A DNA stretch of 64,000 bases from Uliginosibacterium sp. 31-16 (GCF_030730865.1 NZ_JAVALZ010000003.1:124001-188000), one strand, 5' to 3'; positions 46,876 through 57,271 are shown, counted from the stretch's first letter. Program-made: numbers and translations. The notes: generated by a model not told the origin, from the letters alone.

Positions 46876-48195
46876 ATGAGTCTGGCCTTGGCCTTGTTGT
46901 TGCTGGTCGTGCTGAATGGCGTTTTCGCCATGGCCGAGATAGCTGTTGTGTCTTCACGCAAGGCGCGTTTGCAGAAGCTGGCCGATGACGGCACGCATGG
47001 AGCCAAAGCAGCTCTGCGTTTGCATGACGACCCGTCCAGCTTCCTGTCGACCGTTCAGGTCGGCATTACTTCAATCGGGATTCTCAGCGGTGTAGTGGGG
47101 GAAGATGCTCTTGCCACCCCGATAGCTGAGTGGTTGAACACCTTTGCCGTGCTTGAACACTATGCGCGCCCGATGTCGGTAGGTTTGGTTGTCGTGTTCA
47201 TCACCTATCTGTCAGTGGTGATCGGCGAGTTGGTTCCCAAGCGTCTGGCCCTGCTGGCTCCGGAAACCATCGCTTCCATCATTGCTCCACCGATGACTGC
47301 GCTGGCCCGTGCAACGCGTCCTCTGGTTTGGTTGTTCTCCTTCTCGGGAGATCTGATCCTGCGGCCCTTCAATGCCCGGCGCTCCGGCGAGCCGCCAGTT
47401 ACCGACGAAGAGATCAAGGTGCTGATGGAGCAAGGGGCCGAGGCTGGTGTGTTCCATGAGAGCGAGCAGGAAATCGTGTCCAACGTTTTGCGTCTGGATG
47501 AGCAGCGTATCGGCACGATCATGACTCCGCGCAAAGACGTGATGTTTGTTGATCTGGATGAGCCGGAAGAGGTTCGCCGGACGATCGCAGACAGCGAATA
47601 CGGACGTCTGGTTGTATGCCGGAGTGGCCTGGAAAACGTACTCGGTGTGTTGCATGTGGCTGATTTGCTCAAACCTGCGCTCAAGGGCGATGCCCTGGAT
47701 GTCGAGGCGGCCATCCGCCCCGCATTGTTTGTGCCGGATACGGTTACAACCTCACAGCTGCTCGAGAATTTCCGCAAGACTCGCGGTCAGTTCGCGCTGG
47801 TTGTTGACGAGTATGGCGATATGGAAGGGGTGGTATCCCTGACGGATGTGCTGACCTCCATCGTTGGCGAACTGCCTGCTGACAACGAAGAAATCGACTC
47901 CGATGTGGTGCAGCGTGAAGACGGCAGCTGGCTGCTGGATGCTTCCATGACGGTTGAGCGTTTTTGTGACACGTTCGACGTGGACGAATTGCCTGGCTCC
48001 GATACCGGGGGATTTCACACCATTGGTGGCTTCGTGATGCATCAACTTGGCCGCGTCCCACGCGTTGCAGATCATTTCGAATGCTTGGGCATGCGCTTTG
48101 AGGTTATGGATATGGATCGTCACCGGGTCGACAAGGTACTGCTGACCGTGCTCGCCATCCCCACCTCCAGGGACGAACAGAGCAGCGACAGTTAG
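46876..48195 (+). CDS. CNNM/CorC-HlyC family membrane protein
   Basis: A 439-residue inner-membrane protein. The N-terminal DUF21/CNNM domain (about 1-190) has several helices, starting MSLALALLLLVVLNGVFAMAEIAVV, with the SSRKARL and TVQVGITSIGILSG motifs. A CBS pair (about 205-335) and a C-terminal CorC/HlyC domain (about 345-425) follow. Such proteins are linked to Mg/Co efflux and are often mislabelled haemolysins. A small hairpin (CGCCGG 46852-46857 with CCGGCG 46864-46869) sits directly before the ATG and may tune translation. Confidence 0.92.
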   Translation: MSLALALLLLVVLNGVFAMAEIAVVSSRKARLQKLADDGTHGAKAALRLHDDPSSFLSTVQVGITSIGILSGVVGEDALATPIAEWLNTFAVLEHYARPMSVGLVVVFITYLSVVIGELVPKRLALLAPETIASIIAPPMTALARATRPLVWLFSFSGDLILRPFNARRSGEPPVTDEEIKVLMEQGAEAGVFHESEQEIVSNVLRLDEQRIGTIMTPRKDVMFVDLDEPEEVRRTIADSEYGRLVVCRSGLENVLGVLHVADLLKPALKGDALDVEAAIRPALFVPDTVTTSQLLENFRKTRGQFALVVDEYGDMEGVVSLTDVLTSIVGELPADNEEIDSDVVQREDGSWLLDASMTVERFCDTFDVDELPGSDTGGFHTIGGFVMHQLGRVPRVADHFECLGMRFEVMDMDRHRVDKVLLTVLAIPTSRDEQSSDS

Positions 48196-48253
48196 GGTTT
48201 GCATTCTCCGCCTCTGGTTGCTGCCATTGGCGTGTTTTTCTCCCTTTCTCCTC

Positions 48254-48287
48254 GAAGAGCCACGCCAGACGTGGCTCTTCTTCTTTT
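48254..48287 (+). terminator. Terminator after the CNNM gene
   Basis: GAAGAGCCACG (48254-48264) pairs perfectly with CGTGGCTCTTC (48270-48280), followed by TTCTTTTT. It separates the CNNM gene from the chemotaxis cluster. The remaining 165 bp up to cheY are without a recognisable gene and should hold its promoter. Confidence 0.93.
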
Positions 48288-48452
48288 TGTCCGGCTTCGC
48301 AGGGCAAGCCTGCCCGCATGGGCAAGCGCTCCGTAATTGTGCGATGACACTACAAAACTGGCTTTAGATACGGCGGAGGATGTCGTTACGGTGCTGGTAT
48401 GTGTAGCGCCGGCAATGCCGCCGCGTCGACAAGCCAAGTAGCGGGGGAATTC

Positions 48453-48818
48453 ATGAAATCGATACTGCTGGTGGATGATTCGGCCACCGTACTGCTCAGT
48501 ACTTCGAGCATTCTTGGCAAAGCGGGCTACGAAGTGCACAAGGCGGCTTCGGGTGATGAAGGGCTCAAACTTCTCAAGGACACACTACGTCCCAATCTGA
48601 TCATCACTGATCTGAACATGCCGGGCATGAACGGTATCGAGTTCATCAAACAGGTTCGCTTGCTGCCCATGCTCAAGTTCGTGCCGATCCTGTTCCTGAC
48701 CACTGAGTCGCAGCAGGCCAAACGGGCCGAAGCCAAGGCTGCTGGTGCTTCTGGCTGGCTGGTCAAACCGGTTACGGCTGATGAACTTACCTCCACCATC
48801 AAGCTGGTCATGAAATGA
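48453..48818 (+). CDS. cheY: CheY-like response regulator
   Basis: A 121-residue single receiver domain: [12 protein letters not shown] with the acidic pair Asp8-Asp9, the phosphoacceptor Asp53 in ITDLNMPG, Thr in LTTES and Lys in VKPV. It should carry the signal from CheA to the flagellar switch, or serve as a PilG-like output. The ATG at 48453 follows GCGGGGGAA. The stop overlaps the chemoreceptor start by 4 bp. Confidence 0.93.
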   Translation: MKSILLVDDSATVLLSTSSILGKAGYEVHKAASGDEGLKLLKDTLRPNLIITDLNMPGMNGIEFIKQVRLLPMLKFVPILFLTTESQQAKRAEAKAAGASGWLVKPVTADELTSTIKLVMK

Positions 48819-50104
48819 ACACACAGCCGCTTGATTGCCATCGCTGCTTCATTTTGCGTGTGTCGCTGGTTTCTCTGGGCACTGCCGCAGTGATCGGCTT
48901 TTGTGCCTGGCTGGGCTTCGACTGGCTCAACCCCAGACTGCAGAACTGGTTTAGCCTTTCTTCCAGGGGGGCTGCTCTGCTGGTGGTCGAGCTGGCTGTG
49001 TTGCTGGCTTTTGCTGTGCAATTTGCTGTGTCGCTGATTCTTTTCCGTGATCCCGCTTTTGGTTTGACCTCACAAGGCAAGAAAACCGAGACTGACCTGC
49101 TGCAGACCTGGCAGAAACGAGTTTTGCCGGTCCGCGAGGAATTACTCCGTTTTCCTTCGTTCCAAGGGGTGGTGCGCCAGCAATTGGGGGCTGTCAGCAC
49201 CGCGACCGAGGCTGCAGCGATGCGTATCATGGAGCGCTTGCAAAAGGTGGATGCAAAACTGAGTGATCTGAACGATTACATCGCGGGCTTCCATTCGGAA
49301 TCTGAGCACCTGATGAGTACCTCGCGTGAGGGAATGGCACAGAACCAGAGCCGGGTTGATCAGATGCAGCGCTATATCTCGGAGCGCGTGGATGAGGCTT
49401 CTGAAGAGCAGCGCAAGATTGCCGAGATCGTGGCAGATGCGCGCGGGTTGGGCAGTCTGGTTGATCTGATCAAGCACGTTGCCGGCCAGACCAATCTGCT
49501 GGCGCTGAACGCGGCGATCGAAGCCGCGCGTGCCGGTGAGGCCGGACGAGGCTTTGCCGTAGTTGCCGACGAGGTGCGCAAGCTTTCCGTGCAGACCGAG
49601 CAAGCCGTGGTGCAGATCCGTGATGGCATCCTCAAGATGGCCAATAGTGTCGAGGAACAGTTTGCCGAGGCTCTCTCACACGACGTGCAGAAGGAAGAGG
49701 TTGTCACGCTGAAAGATTTCGAAAGCCAGCTCACCGAAATGGGGGTGCGCTACAACTATCTGGTCATGCGCGAGTGCGAGACGGTGGAACTGCTGCGGAC
49801 CACCAGCGAGGATTTGACCCGTACCTTCATGGATGTGATGGCAGACATTCAGTTTCAGGATGTGACACGGCAGCAGGTCGAACATGTGGTTGGCGCGATG
49901 CAGGGGTTGGCGGGGCATCTGGCGCAAATGGCCGGAATACTTGACCCCTCAAGTCAGGAGGCGCCACCGCTAAAACCCCTGGCTGAAACCCTGGACCAGA
50001 TGTTCTCCGGCTATGTGATGGATGGGCAGCGTGATGCACATGTTCAGGCTCTGGGACAAGGAAGCCCGACATCCAGTAGCGGGCCCAAAGTGGAGTTGTT
50101 CTGA
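48815..50104 (+). CDS. Chemoreceptor-like signalling protein without HAMP domain
   Basis: A 429-residue protein with two N-terminal membrane helices (about 14-35 and 52-75) and almost no periplasmic loop, then coiled coil and a signalling hairpin with [24 protein letters not shown]. There is no HAMP domain and no ligand domain, and the C-terminal part (about 290-429) differs from normal chemoreceptors ([41 protein letters not shown]). The QFQDVTRQQ segment is seen in receptors that couple to CheX/CheD-type partners. It may sense energy or redox state from inside. Coupled to cheY (4-bp overlap). Confidence 0.88.
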   Translation: MNTQPLDCHRCFILRVSLVSLGTAAVIGFCAWLGFDWLNPRLQNWFSLSSRGAALLVVELAVLLAFAVQFAVSLILFRDPAFGLTSQGKKTETDLLQTWQKRVLPVREELLRFPSFQGVVRQQLGAVSTATEAAAMRIMERLQKVDAKLSDLNDYIAGFHSESEHLMSTSREGMAQNQSRVDQMQRYISERVDEASEEQRKIAEIVADARGLGSLVDLIKHVAGQTNLLALNAAIEAARAGEAGRGFAVVADEVRKLSVQTEQAVVQIRDGILKMANSVEEQFAEALSHDVQKEEVVTLKDFESQLTEMGVRYNYLVMRECETVELLRTTSEDLTRTFMDVMADIQFQDVTRQQVEHVVGAMQGLAGHLAQMAGILDPSSQEAPPLKPLAETLDQMFSGYVMDGQRDAHVQALGQGSPTSSSGPKVELF

Positions 50105-50128
50105 ACGATTCAGGCAGGAGCTGTGGAC

Positions 50129-50458
50129 ATGACAGAAACGGCAAGCAATCCAGTTGAACGCATCGTCCTCGCGGGCGGCCTGAACATCTACAGTGCAGCG
50201 GGCATCAAGACCCAGCTGCTTCAGGCGGTCGAGACTGCCAGCCAAGTCGAGCTGGACCTGCTCAAAGTCGAGGAGCTGGATACGGCGGGACTGCAGGTTC
50301 TCGTGCTCGCCAAGCGCGAGGCCGCCAGACGCGGGCATGAACTCCGGCTTGTGGCGCACAGCGATGAGGTGCGGGAAGCTCTGGATTTGTGCGGCATGGT
50401 GGGCTGGTTTGGCGATCCATTGCTGATTCCGGCTGATACCGTTGCAACAGGGAGCTAG
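50129..50458 (+). CDS. STAS-domain protein of the chemotaxis operon
   Basis: A 109-residue STAS domain (SpoIIAA/MlaB type). The phospho-site region reads EELDTAGLQVL, with Thr in place of the usual Ser. The ATG at 50129 has AGGAG 8 nt before it; a GTG at 50123 is possible. It ends 2 nt before cheA, so it is co-translated. STAS proteins in similar clusters are thought to modulate CheA or a partner kinase; its role here is unknown. Confidence 0.85.
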   Translation: MTETASNPVERIVLAGGLNIYSAAGIKTQLLQAVETASQVELDLLKVEELDTAGLQVLVLAKREAARRGHELRLVAHSDEVREALDLCGMVGWFGDPLLIPADTVATGS

Positions 50459-50460
50459 CC

Positions 50461-52632
50461 ATGGACCCGGTACGTGAAGCCTTTATCGCCGAATGCAACG
50501 AGCTTCTCACCGTGCTTGACGAGAGCCTGCTGGCGCTGGAAAAGGATACCTCCAATCCTGATCTCATCAATGCCATTTTCCGTGCCGTGCATACCATCAA
50601 GGGAGGCGCCGGCATCATCGAGTGCCGCTTCATTGAGAGTTTCGTACACGTTCTCGAAAACGTGCTGGATGACGTACGTGAGGGGCGTCTGGGAGTCGAA
50701 AGTGCTTTGCTTGATCTGATGTTCAGCTGTATTGATCAGGTACGCGCACTGCTGCCTTTTGTCGTTGATGAAACCAGTCAGCCTTCGCAGGCCTTGCTGG
50801 AGCAGAGTGCAGCCTTGCACGCGTTACTGCACAAGGTGACGGGAAGCGAAGCTGTGCCGCCTGCCGGCAGTGCTCTGGTTGCTGTGGATGAAGCCGTGCG
50901 TAGTGCGCGGGGCAGCCTGATTGGCCACGACTGCTGGCACGTTTCGATCCGTTTCGGCGAGAACGTGCTACGTGAGGGCATGGATCCACTGTCTTTCATC
51001 CGTTATCTCGCCAGCTTTGGCGAGATAGCCCATATCACGACGCTGACCGAGGCATTGCCACCTGCCGCCGAGATGGACCCCGAGAGCTGTTATCTCGGTT
51101 TCGAGATCGATTTCCGCTCCGATACCAGCAAGGAAAAGATCGAACGCGTGTTCGAATTCGTACGTGACAGTTGCCTGCTGCACATACTGCCACCAGACAG
51201 CCGGATCAATGATTACATCGATCTCATCATGAGCTTGCCGGAAGACAATCTGCGTCTGGGCGAAATTCTCGTGAGGGCAGGGGTGCTTACCGAGCAGGAA
51301 TTGCGTGCCGGACTTTCCTTGCAACAGCAGGACATTACCGACGAACCGGCTCCGGCGCCGCTCGGGGCGATCCTGGTTGGGCAGCAGGTGGTGCAGAAAG
51401 AGCTGGTCGAGGCTGCAGTCAGCAAGCAGGCACAGATCAGCGAAAAGAAGGCCCAGGAAGCACAGCTGATTCGAGTGCACGCCGACAAACTTGATCACCT
51501 TATAAATCTGGTCGGCGAACTGGTGATTGCCGGCTCAGCGGCCTCGATGCAGGCCCAGCGTTCGCACGATCCGGTGATGAGCGAGGCGACATCGACCATC
51601 TCGCGCCTTGTTGAAGAGGTGCGTGATAGTGCCCTGCGCTTGCGCATGGTGCAGATCGGCGATGTATTCACGCGGTTCCAGCGTGTGGTGCGCGACGTGT
51701 CGAAGGAAATCGGCAAGGACATCGAACTGCAGATCCGCGGCGAGGACACCGAACTCGACAAAAGCGTGGTCGACAAGATCGGTGATCCGCTCATGCACCT
51801 GGTACGCAATGCCATGGACCACGGCATCGAAAGTGCCGGGCAGCGTCTGGCGCGGGGCAAACCTGCGCGTGGTCAGCTCGGTCTGAATGCCTATCACGAG
51901 TCAGGCAGTGTCGTGATAGAGGTCTCTGACGATGGTGGCGGGCTCAATCGGCAGAAAATCCGTGACAAAGCGATTGCGCGCGGCCTGATCGCGGCGAATG
52001 CCGAGCTATCGGACGCCGATCTCTGCAGGCTCATTTTCGAGCCCGGTTTTTCTACGGCAGAACAGGTCAGCAGCCTCTCCGGCCGTGGCGTTGGCATGGA
52101 TGTGGTGCGCCGGAATATCGAAGCCCTGCGTGGCACTGTCGACGTCGAGAGCCGTGAGGGTGAAGGCAGTCTGATCCGCATTCGTTTGCCTCTCACGCTC
52201 GCGATCATTGATGGTTTCCTGATGGGGGTGGGGGGCTCGGCCTACGTCGTACCACTGGAAATGGTCGAGGAATGTATCGAGCGTGGTCATGAAAGCGTCG
52301 GGCGCAATTACATCAATCTGCGTGGCGAGGTGTTGCCCTGTATTCGTCTGCGTGAATTTCTGGAGATTGGCGGGCAGGCCGGACGGCGTGAAAACATCGT
52401 CGTCGTGCGCTATGGCGGGCGCAAGGCCGGCCTGCTGGTGGATGAATTGATGGGTGAATTCCAGACCGTGATCAAACCCCTCGGACGCATCTTCAACAAG
52501 CTGCGTGGAGTGGCCGGGTCGACGATTCTGGGTGGTGGAGAGGTCGCACTGATTCTGGATGTCCCAGCGCTGATCGGGCTGGCCGTCGATCAGGAAAAAT
52601 CAAGCAGAGCTCTGGGCACGGCCAGTCACTGA
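50461..52632 (+). CDS. cheA: Chemotaxis histidine kinase CheA with MshEN-like insert
   Basis: A 723-residue CheA. Domains in order: HPt with the phospho-site HTIKGGAG (His44); a spacer; a small domain (about 157-255, starting [12 protein letters not shown]); two tandem 24-residue motifs (265-288 and 300-323) with an LGxxL start and a Gln end; the dimerisation helices (about 338 on); the HATPase ([23 protein letters not shown]); and a CheW-like domain. The paired motifs match the pattern of the MshEN cyclic-di-GMP-binding domain (first copy keeps Arg, Leu, Gly, Gly, Leu and Gln; second lacks the Arg and the middle Gly). There is no receiver domain. It sits between the STAS gene and a chemoreceptor. 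Confidence 0.95.
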   Translation: MDPVREAFIAECNELLTVLDESLLALEKDTSNPDLINAIFRAVHTIKGGAGIIECRFIESFVHVLENVLDDVREGRLGVESALLDLMFSCIDQVRALLPFVVDETSQPSQALLEQSAALHALLHKVTGSEAVPPAGSALVAVDEAVRSARGSLIGHDCWHVSIRFGENVLREGMDPLSFIRYLASFGEIAHITTLTEALPPAAEMDPESCYLGFEIDFRSDTSKEKIERVFEFVRDSCLLHILPPDSRINDYIDLIMSLPEDNLRLGEILVRAGVLTEQELRAGLSLQQQDITDEPAPAPLGAILVGQQVVQKELVEAAVSKQAQISEKKAQEAQLIRVHADKLDHLINLVGELVIAGSAASMQAQRSHDPVMSEATSTISRLVEEVRDSALRLRMVQIGDVFTRFQRVVRDVSKEIGKDIELQIRGEDTELDKSVVDKIGDPLMHLVRNAMDHGIESAGQRLARGKPARGQLGLNAYHESGSVVIEVSDDGGGLNRQKIRDKAIARGLIAANAELSDADLCRLIFEPGFSTAEQVSSLSGRGVGMDVVRRNIEALRGTVDVESREGEGSLIRIRLPLTLAIIDGFLMGVGGSAYVVPLEMVEECIERGHESVGRNYINLRGEVLPCIRLREFLEIGGQAGRRENIVVVRYGGRKAGLLVDELMGEFQTVIKPLGRIFNKLRGVAGSTILGGGEVALILDVPALIGLAVDQEKSSRALGTASH

Positions 52633-52679
52633 GCCGGAGCAAAGAAGTTCAAGACGGATTCATACGAAGGAGCTGCATC

Positions 52680-54287
52680 ATGTTCAAGAACCTGAAACTG
52701 GGGGCCAAACTGTCTGTCGGGTTTGGTCTGGTCGTGGCACTGATGGGAGTGATTGCAGTCGTCAGCTATACCCGGCTGAATACCCTGAATGAGCATATCC
52801 ACAGCATCATCAACGACCGCTACCCGAAGACCGTGTGGGCTCAGGATGTTGTTAATGGCCTGAACGAGGTAGCCCGGATCGTGCGCAATGCAGCCCTTGT
52901 CGACAAACCCGAAATCGCCCAGAAGGAGCTCGCGCGCATTCCACCGATTCGCAAGGCTGTCGGTGAAGCGCTGGAGAAGCTGGACAAGACCATTACCAGT
53001 GACAGGGGGCGCGAGTTGCTCAAGAGTCTGGTCGAGGTGCGTACGGCCTATGGCGTGCAGCTTGATCTGGCAATCAAGCTGGCGGCTGAAGGCAAACGCG
53101 CCGAACTGACGGCGCTGCTGCTGGGTGACATGCGCGACAAACAGAATGCCTATTTCTCTTCTCTGGGGGCGATAACCGAGTATCAGAACAAACTCATGGA
53201 AGATGAGGGCAAAGAAGCCGAAGTGCTGGCCAAGAATGCGATCGTGCTGATCGTCAGCCTGTTTCTCGGCGCCTTGATTCTGGCCGGGGCCGCAGCCTGG
53301 CTGGTTACCCGCAGCATTACCCGGCCTATCGGCGCTGCGCTGGATGTCGCCAGCCGGATCGCCGAGGGTGACCTGACCGCTTCGGTCAAGATCGACAGCG
53401 CTGATGAAGTGGGGCAACTGCTGACCGCCATACAGGCCATGACTGACAAACTGTCGCAGATCATTACTGAGGTGCGCAGCTCGGCTGACAGCCTCTCCGG
53501 CGCAGCCGGCCAGATCAGTGCGACCTCGCAATCGCTGTCGCAGGCATCCAGCGAACAGGCCGCCAGTGTCGAGGAAACCTCGGCGTCGATGGAGGAAATG
53601 AGCAGCTCGATTGCCCAGAACGCCCAGAACGCCAAAGTCACCGACAGCATGGCGCTGAAAGCCTCGACTGAAGCCAACGAAGGCGGTGCGGCGGTCAGCC
53701 AGACCGTGCAGGCGATGAAACAGATCGCTGGCAAGATCGGCATCATCGACGACATTGCCTACCAGACCAATCTGCTGGCGCTGAATGCGGCCATCGAAGC
53801 AGCGCGTGCCGGCGAGCATGGCAAAGGTTTCGCGGTGGTGGCGGCCGAGGTGCGCAAGCTGGCCGAGCGCAGTCAGGTCGCGGCGCAGGAGATCGGCGAA
53901 CTGGCCGGTGGCAGTGTCGAACTCGCCGGCAAGGCAGGCAGCTTGCTCGACGAAATCGTGCCATCGATTCAGAAAACCGCCGAGCTGGTGCAGGAAATAG
54001 CCGCAGCCTCGACCGAGCAGTCCGGCGGTGTTGGCCAGATCAATACTGCGCTGGGGCAGCTTTCACAACTGACCCAGCAAAACGCTTCAGCGTCCGAAGA
54101 GCTTGCCGCTACGGCCGAGGAAATGAGCGGGCAGGCCGAGCAGCTGCAGCAGCTGATGGCTTTCTTCAAGGTGACGGGTGGCAGCGCTACGCCGGGCGTA
54201 GCCGACAAGGCCATGCGTTCCACGCGCCGCACGGTGCGGACTGCTTCAGGCATCGAGCCCTCAGAGGGCGATTTCGTGCGCTATTAG
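52680..54287 (+). CDS. Methyl-accepting chemotaxis protein (Tsr/Tar-like)
   Basis: A 535-residue chemoreceptor: helix 1 (about 12-31), a four-helix-bundle periplasmic domain (about 35-185), helix 2 (about 190-212), HAMP, and signalling domain with [25 protein letters not shown]. It ends FVRY, without the NWETF-like CheR tether. It is 47 nt after cheA and 9 nt before cheW, so it is the cluster's resident receptor. The ligand is not predictable. Confidence 0.95.
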   Translation: MFKNLKLGAKLSVGFGLVVALMGVIAVVSYTRLNTLNEHIHSIINDRYPKTVWAQDVVNGLNEVARIVRNAALVDKPEIAQKELARIPPIRKAVGEALEKLDKTITSDRGRELLKSLVEVRTAYGVQLDLAIKLAAEGKRAELTALLLGDMRDKQNAYFSSLGAITEYQNKLMEDEGKEAEVLAKNAIVLIVSLFLGALILAGAAAWLVTRSITRPIGAALDVASRIAEGDLTASVKIDSADEVGQLLTAIQAMTDKLSQIITEVRSSADSLSGAAGQISATSQSLSQASSEQAASVEETSASMEEMSSSIAQNAQNAKVTDSMALKASTEANEGGAAVSQTVQAMKQIAGKIGIIDDIAYQTNLLALNAAIEAARAGEHGKGFAVVAAEVRKLAERSQVAAQEIGELAGGSVELAGKAGSLLDEIVPSIQKTAELVQEIAAASTEQSGGVGQINTALGQLSQLTQQNASASEELAATAEEMSGQAEQLQQLMAFFKVTGGSATPGVADKAMRSTRRTVRTASGIEPSEGDFVRY

Positions 54288-54296
54288 GAGACGACC

Positions 54297-54845
54297 ATGA
54301 GCAATCTCGTTCCGGCAGCTGCGGTGCGGGCCGCGGCGGAGGACAACGCCCAGTACCTCACCTTCATGCTGCGCGGTGAGCTGTTTGCCATCGGCATTCT
54401 GGCGATCAAGGAGATCATCGAGTACGGCAAGCTCACCACCATCCCGATGATGCCCGAGCACATTCGTGGGGTGATCAATCTGCGCGGCTCGGTCGTTCCG
54501 GTTGTCGACCTGTCCGCCCGTTTCGGGCGCGGTGGCAGCGAGATCACCCGGCGCAGCTGCATCGTCATCATCGAAATGCTGGCCGAAGGCGAGCGTCATG
54601 ATATCGGCGTGGTGGTCGACGCAGTCTGTGAGGTGCTCGAAATCCCTGACGCGCAGATCGAGCCGCCACCGAGCTTTGGCGCCAACATCCGTACCGACTT
54701 CATCTCCGGAATGGGCAAGGTGAATGAGCAGTTCGTCATCATCCTGAGTGTCAATCATGTGCTGTCGCTTGACGAACTCGCGGCTCTCGGAGCCCTGCAC
54801 GGCAGCCTGCAGGACAATCGGGAAAGTGAAGCCGTGGCCGCTTGA
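54297..54845 (+). CDS. cheW: Chemotaxis coupling protein CheW
   Basis: A 182-residue CheW domain linking receptors to CheA. It starts with an N-terminal extension of about 20 residues, then QYLTFMLRGELFAIGILAIKEIIE, PEHIRGVINLRGSVVPVVDL and the ISGMGKVNEQFVIIL end. AGGAGACG lies before the ATG. In comparable clusters the next gene is cheR, but here a gene-free repeat region follows. Confidence 0.95.
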   Translation: MSNLVPAAAVRAAAEDNAQYLTFMLRGELFAIGILAIKEIIEYGKLTTIPMMPEHIRGVINLRGSVVPVVDLSARFGRGGSEITRRSCIVIIEMLAEGERHDIGVVVDAVCEVLEIPDAQIEPPPSFGANIRTDFISGMGKVNEQFVIILSVNHVLSLDELAALGALHGSLQDNRESEAVAA

Positions 54846-55042
54846 ATGCCTGAGAGGGCTGCATGCATCTGCTTGATGGAGAGCCGCCTGCATGGTCGGT
54901 CTTCGATGGGGTGCCTTGAAAACCTGCGCCGCACGGACGTCTGCAGAGGTAGTTGTTGAAGATCAAGGCTGGATGCGGCTTTGCAGGCAGGAGATCCGGA
55001 TGCCCGGGTGATGTGACTGACAATGAATTCGTGTGGTGAAGC
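54846..55042. repeat. Gene-free region between cheW and cheD with dispersed repeat
   Basis: A 197-bp stretch that holds the 13-bp core GCTGGATGCGGCT (54968-54980), identical to the copy at 29313-29325, and other GC-rich repeat-like sequence. I see no coding remnant of a methyltransferase. It occupies the place where cheR is expected in the cheW-cheR-cheD-cheB order. A promoter for cheD may also lie here. Confidence 0.5.
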
Positions 55043-55582
55043 ATGCCAACCCTCATCCTGCCTGGCCTGAATGAGCGCCCCGAGAGCATCCAGGAAGTGT
55101 TTCTCAATCCTGGCGGTTTTCATTTTGGCCCGGCCGAGACGCGCATCGTGACCCTGCTGGGCTCCTGTGTTTCCATCACCCTGTGGCACCCGAAGTTGCG
55201 CGTGGGAGGCATGTGCCACTTCATGCTGCCTTCGCGCGGCGTGATTCCCGAGGGCGCCAGCTACGACGGGCGCTATGGCGACGAAGCCATGAAACTGTTC
55301 ACCAGCCACATCATGCGCGTAGGGGCTGAGCCCGAAGAGTTCCATGCCAAGCTCTTCGGTGGCGCCAACATGTTTGCCGACATCAGCCAGCGTCAGGAAG
55401 CCAACGTTGGTGTCCGCAACATCGAAATGGGACTGCTCCAGCTGGATCGCTACGGCATCCCCTTGCTGGCCAAGCACCTGGGCGGTGAGGGGCATCGCAA
55501 GCTCATGTTCGATGTGTGGACGGGCGATGTGTGGCTCAAGCAGGCCGAGCCGGCGCGAGGGGAACGCAGGAGACCGCGATGA
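55043..55582 (+). CDS. cheD: Chemoreceptor glutamine deamidase CheD
   Basis: A 179-residue deamidase of chemoreceptor glutamines. The catalytic Cys42 lies in [11 protein letters not shown] and the His59 in [19 protein letters not shown] carries the Thr/Gly active-site region. Length is normal. The stop overlaps the cheB start by 4 bp (ATGA). Confidence 0.95.
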   Translation: MPTLILPGLNERPESIQEVFLNPGGFHFGPAETRIVTLLGSCVSITLWHPKLRVGGMCHFMLPSRGVIPEGASYDGRYGDEAMKLFTSHIMRVGAEPEEFHAKLFGGANMFADISQRQEANVGVRNIEMGLLQLDRYGIPLLAKHLGGEGHRKLMFDVWTGDVWLKQAEPARGERRRPR

Positions 55583-56634
55583 AACGGATCCGCGTGGCCG
55601 TTGTCGACGATTCGGCCATCGTGCGTCAGGTTGTCGCCGAAGTGCTGGCCCGGGCTGCAGACATCGAGCTGATCTTCACTGCGGCAGATCCCATCTTCGC
55701 AATGGGCAAGATGCAGGACAACTGGCCTGATGTGATCGTGCTGGATATCGAAATGCCACGCATGGACGGGCTTACCTTCCTGCGCAAGATCATGGCCGAG
55801 CGCCCCACGCCGGTCGTCATCTGCTCCTCGCTGACCGAACGGGGTGCCCATGTCACCATGGATGCGCTGGCTGCCGGGGCATTTGCCATCATCACAAAAC
55901 CCAAGCTCGGTGTGCGCCAGTTCCTGCAGGATGCCTCCAGTGATTTGCTGGGTGCCGTGCGTGCTGCCGCTGCCGCCAATATCATCTGTCTGCATCAGGC
56001 CGTGACGCATGCCGTTCAGCCCGCACCGGCTCTGCCCGCCAGAGCACTGAGCCTGCCGCCTCGTACCCTCGGTAAGCGCCTGGTTGCCATCGGTACGTCC
56101 ACTGGTGGCACGCTGGCGCTGGAACGCATCCTGCGCGAACTGCCAGCCGAAAGTCCTCCGCTCCTGATCGTGCAGCACATGCCGGAAAAATTCACGGCAG
56201 CCTTCGCCGAGCGCCTCGACTCGCTGTGTGCTCCCGAAATACTGGAGGCGCGGGATGGCGATCGCGTTCAGCCCGGTCGCGCCCTGATCGCCCCCGGCGC
56301 ACGCCACATGCAACTGGTCCGCTCCGGTGGCGGATTTGCTGTGGCCGTGGCGGACGGTCCGCCGGTGAATCGTCACAAGCCATCAGTTGATGTGCTGTTC
56401 CGGTCAGTGGCCCGCGAAGCTGCCGCCAACGCGGTGGGCATCATCATGACCGGCATGGGCGATGATGGTGCGCGCGGTCTGCGCGAGATGAAAGATGCCG
56501 GCGCACACACGATTGCGCAGGATGAAGCCAGTTGCGTCGTTTATGGCATGCCTAAAGAGGCTGTGCGCCTGGGCGGAGTGGATGAACAGATCGCGCTGGA
56601 CCAGATCGCCAGGCGCTTGCTGGAGCTGGCATGA
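55579..56634 (+). CDS. cheB: Chemotaxis methylesterase CheB
   Basis: A 351-residue response regulator-methylesterase. The receiver has the phospho-site Asp56 in [11 protein letters not shown]; the methylesterase has the Ser in GTSTGGT, His in QHMPEKFT and Asp in MGDDGARG. It removes methyl or amide groups from receptors. The ATG at 55579 overlaps the cheD stop; earlier open frame is unrelated. It needs a CheR partner, which is absent from this window. The next gene overlaps its stop by 4 bp. Confidence 0.96.
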   Translation: MKRIRVAVVDDSAIVRQVVAEVLARAADIELIFTAADPIFAMGKMQDNWPDVIVLDIEMPRMDGLTFLRKIMAERPTPVVICSSLTERGAHVTMDALAAGAFAIITKPKLGVRQFLQDASSDLLGAVRAAAAANIICLHQAVTHAVQPAPALPARALSLPPRTLGKRLVAIGTSTGGTLALERILRELPAESPPLLIVQHMPEKFTAAFAERLDSLCAPEILEARDGDRVQPGRALIAPGARHMQLVRSGGGFAVAVADGPPVNRHKPSVDVLFRSVAREAAANAVGIIMTGMGDDGARGLREMKDAGAHTIAQDEASCVVYGMPKEAVRLGGVDEQIALDQIARRLLELA

Positions 56635-57197
56635 AAGAGTCGCCGCCGATGCTTGATGAGAGCGCCGAGCTTGTGTACCAGATCGACCAGGATGACCTGC
56701 TGATATTTTTTAACGCGCAGCGGGATGCTTTTGCAGAGGACAATGACTGTGCGGATCTGGTCAGCAGGAATATATGCAGAACGTCGATCTGGCAGTTCAT
56801 CCATGATGCTGAAACCCGCCATTTGCATCAGATCCTGCTCAAGAAAGTGCGCACGGAAGCGGTCATGCTGGATCTGGAATTTCGCTGCGACTCGCCAGTT
56901 TTGCGGCGTTTCATGCGCATGCAAATCTGCGGGAAGGAGAGTGGCCGGGTCGAGTATCGCTGCCGCATCATCAGGACTGAGCCGCGCGAGCCGGTGGTGA
57001 TTGCGTCTGCCCCCGTGACGGGGTGCGGTCCGCTGTTACGGCTGTGCAGCTGGTGCAAGAAGATGGATGTTGGCCGCGATTCGTGGATGGAAATCGAGGA
57101 TGCCGTGAATTTTCTGGGCCTGTTCTCTTTGACGGAAATTCCGCCGATCACCCACACCATCTGTGCCGACTGTTTCAATGCGCTGGAGGATGCCTGA
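56631..57197 (+). CDS. PAS-like protein with C-terminal CxxC...CxxC site, coupled to cheB
   Basis: A 188-residue soluble protein. Residues about 10-120 look like a PAS fold ([15 protein letters not shown] start, [16 protein letters not shown]). The end has LCSWCKKM (Cys139, Cys142) and TICADC (Cys178, Cys181), a zinc-ribbon or metal-binding pattern that also follows PAS domains in some histidine kinases. Its ATG overlaps the cheB stop, so the protein is made with CheB in equal order. It may sense redox state or metal and report to the receptor-modification enzymes; no direct evidence. Confidence 0.8.
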   Translation: MKESPPMLDESAELVYQIDQDDLLIFFNAQRDAFAEDNDCADLVSRNICRTSIWQFIHDAETRHLHQILLKKVRTEAVMLDLEFRCDSPVLRRFMRMQICGKESGRVEYRCRIIRTEPREPVVIASAPVTGCGPLLRLCSWCKKMDVGRDSWMEIEDAVNFLGLFSLTEIPPITHTICADCFNALEDA

Positions 57198-57271
57198 GCG
57201 CGGCGCACTGCCTTCCTGTGCGAGTCGATGCCGCAAAGAAAGATACGGGAGTGGTTCTCCGGAGTGCAGGC

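Noticed and set aside
48288-48452. Possible sigma-28 promoter before cheY
   Set aside because: No TCAAG or TAAA box with a GCCGATAA-like partner at the spacing seen elsewhere in the window.
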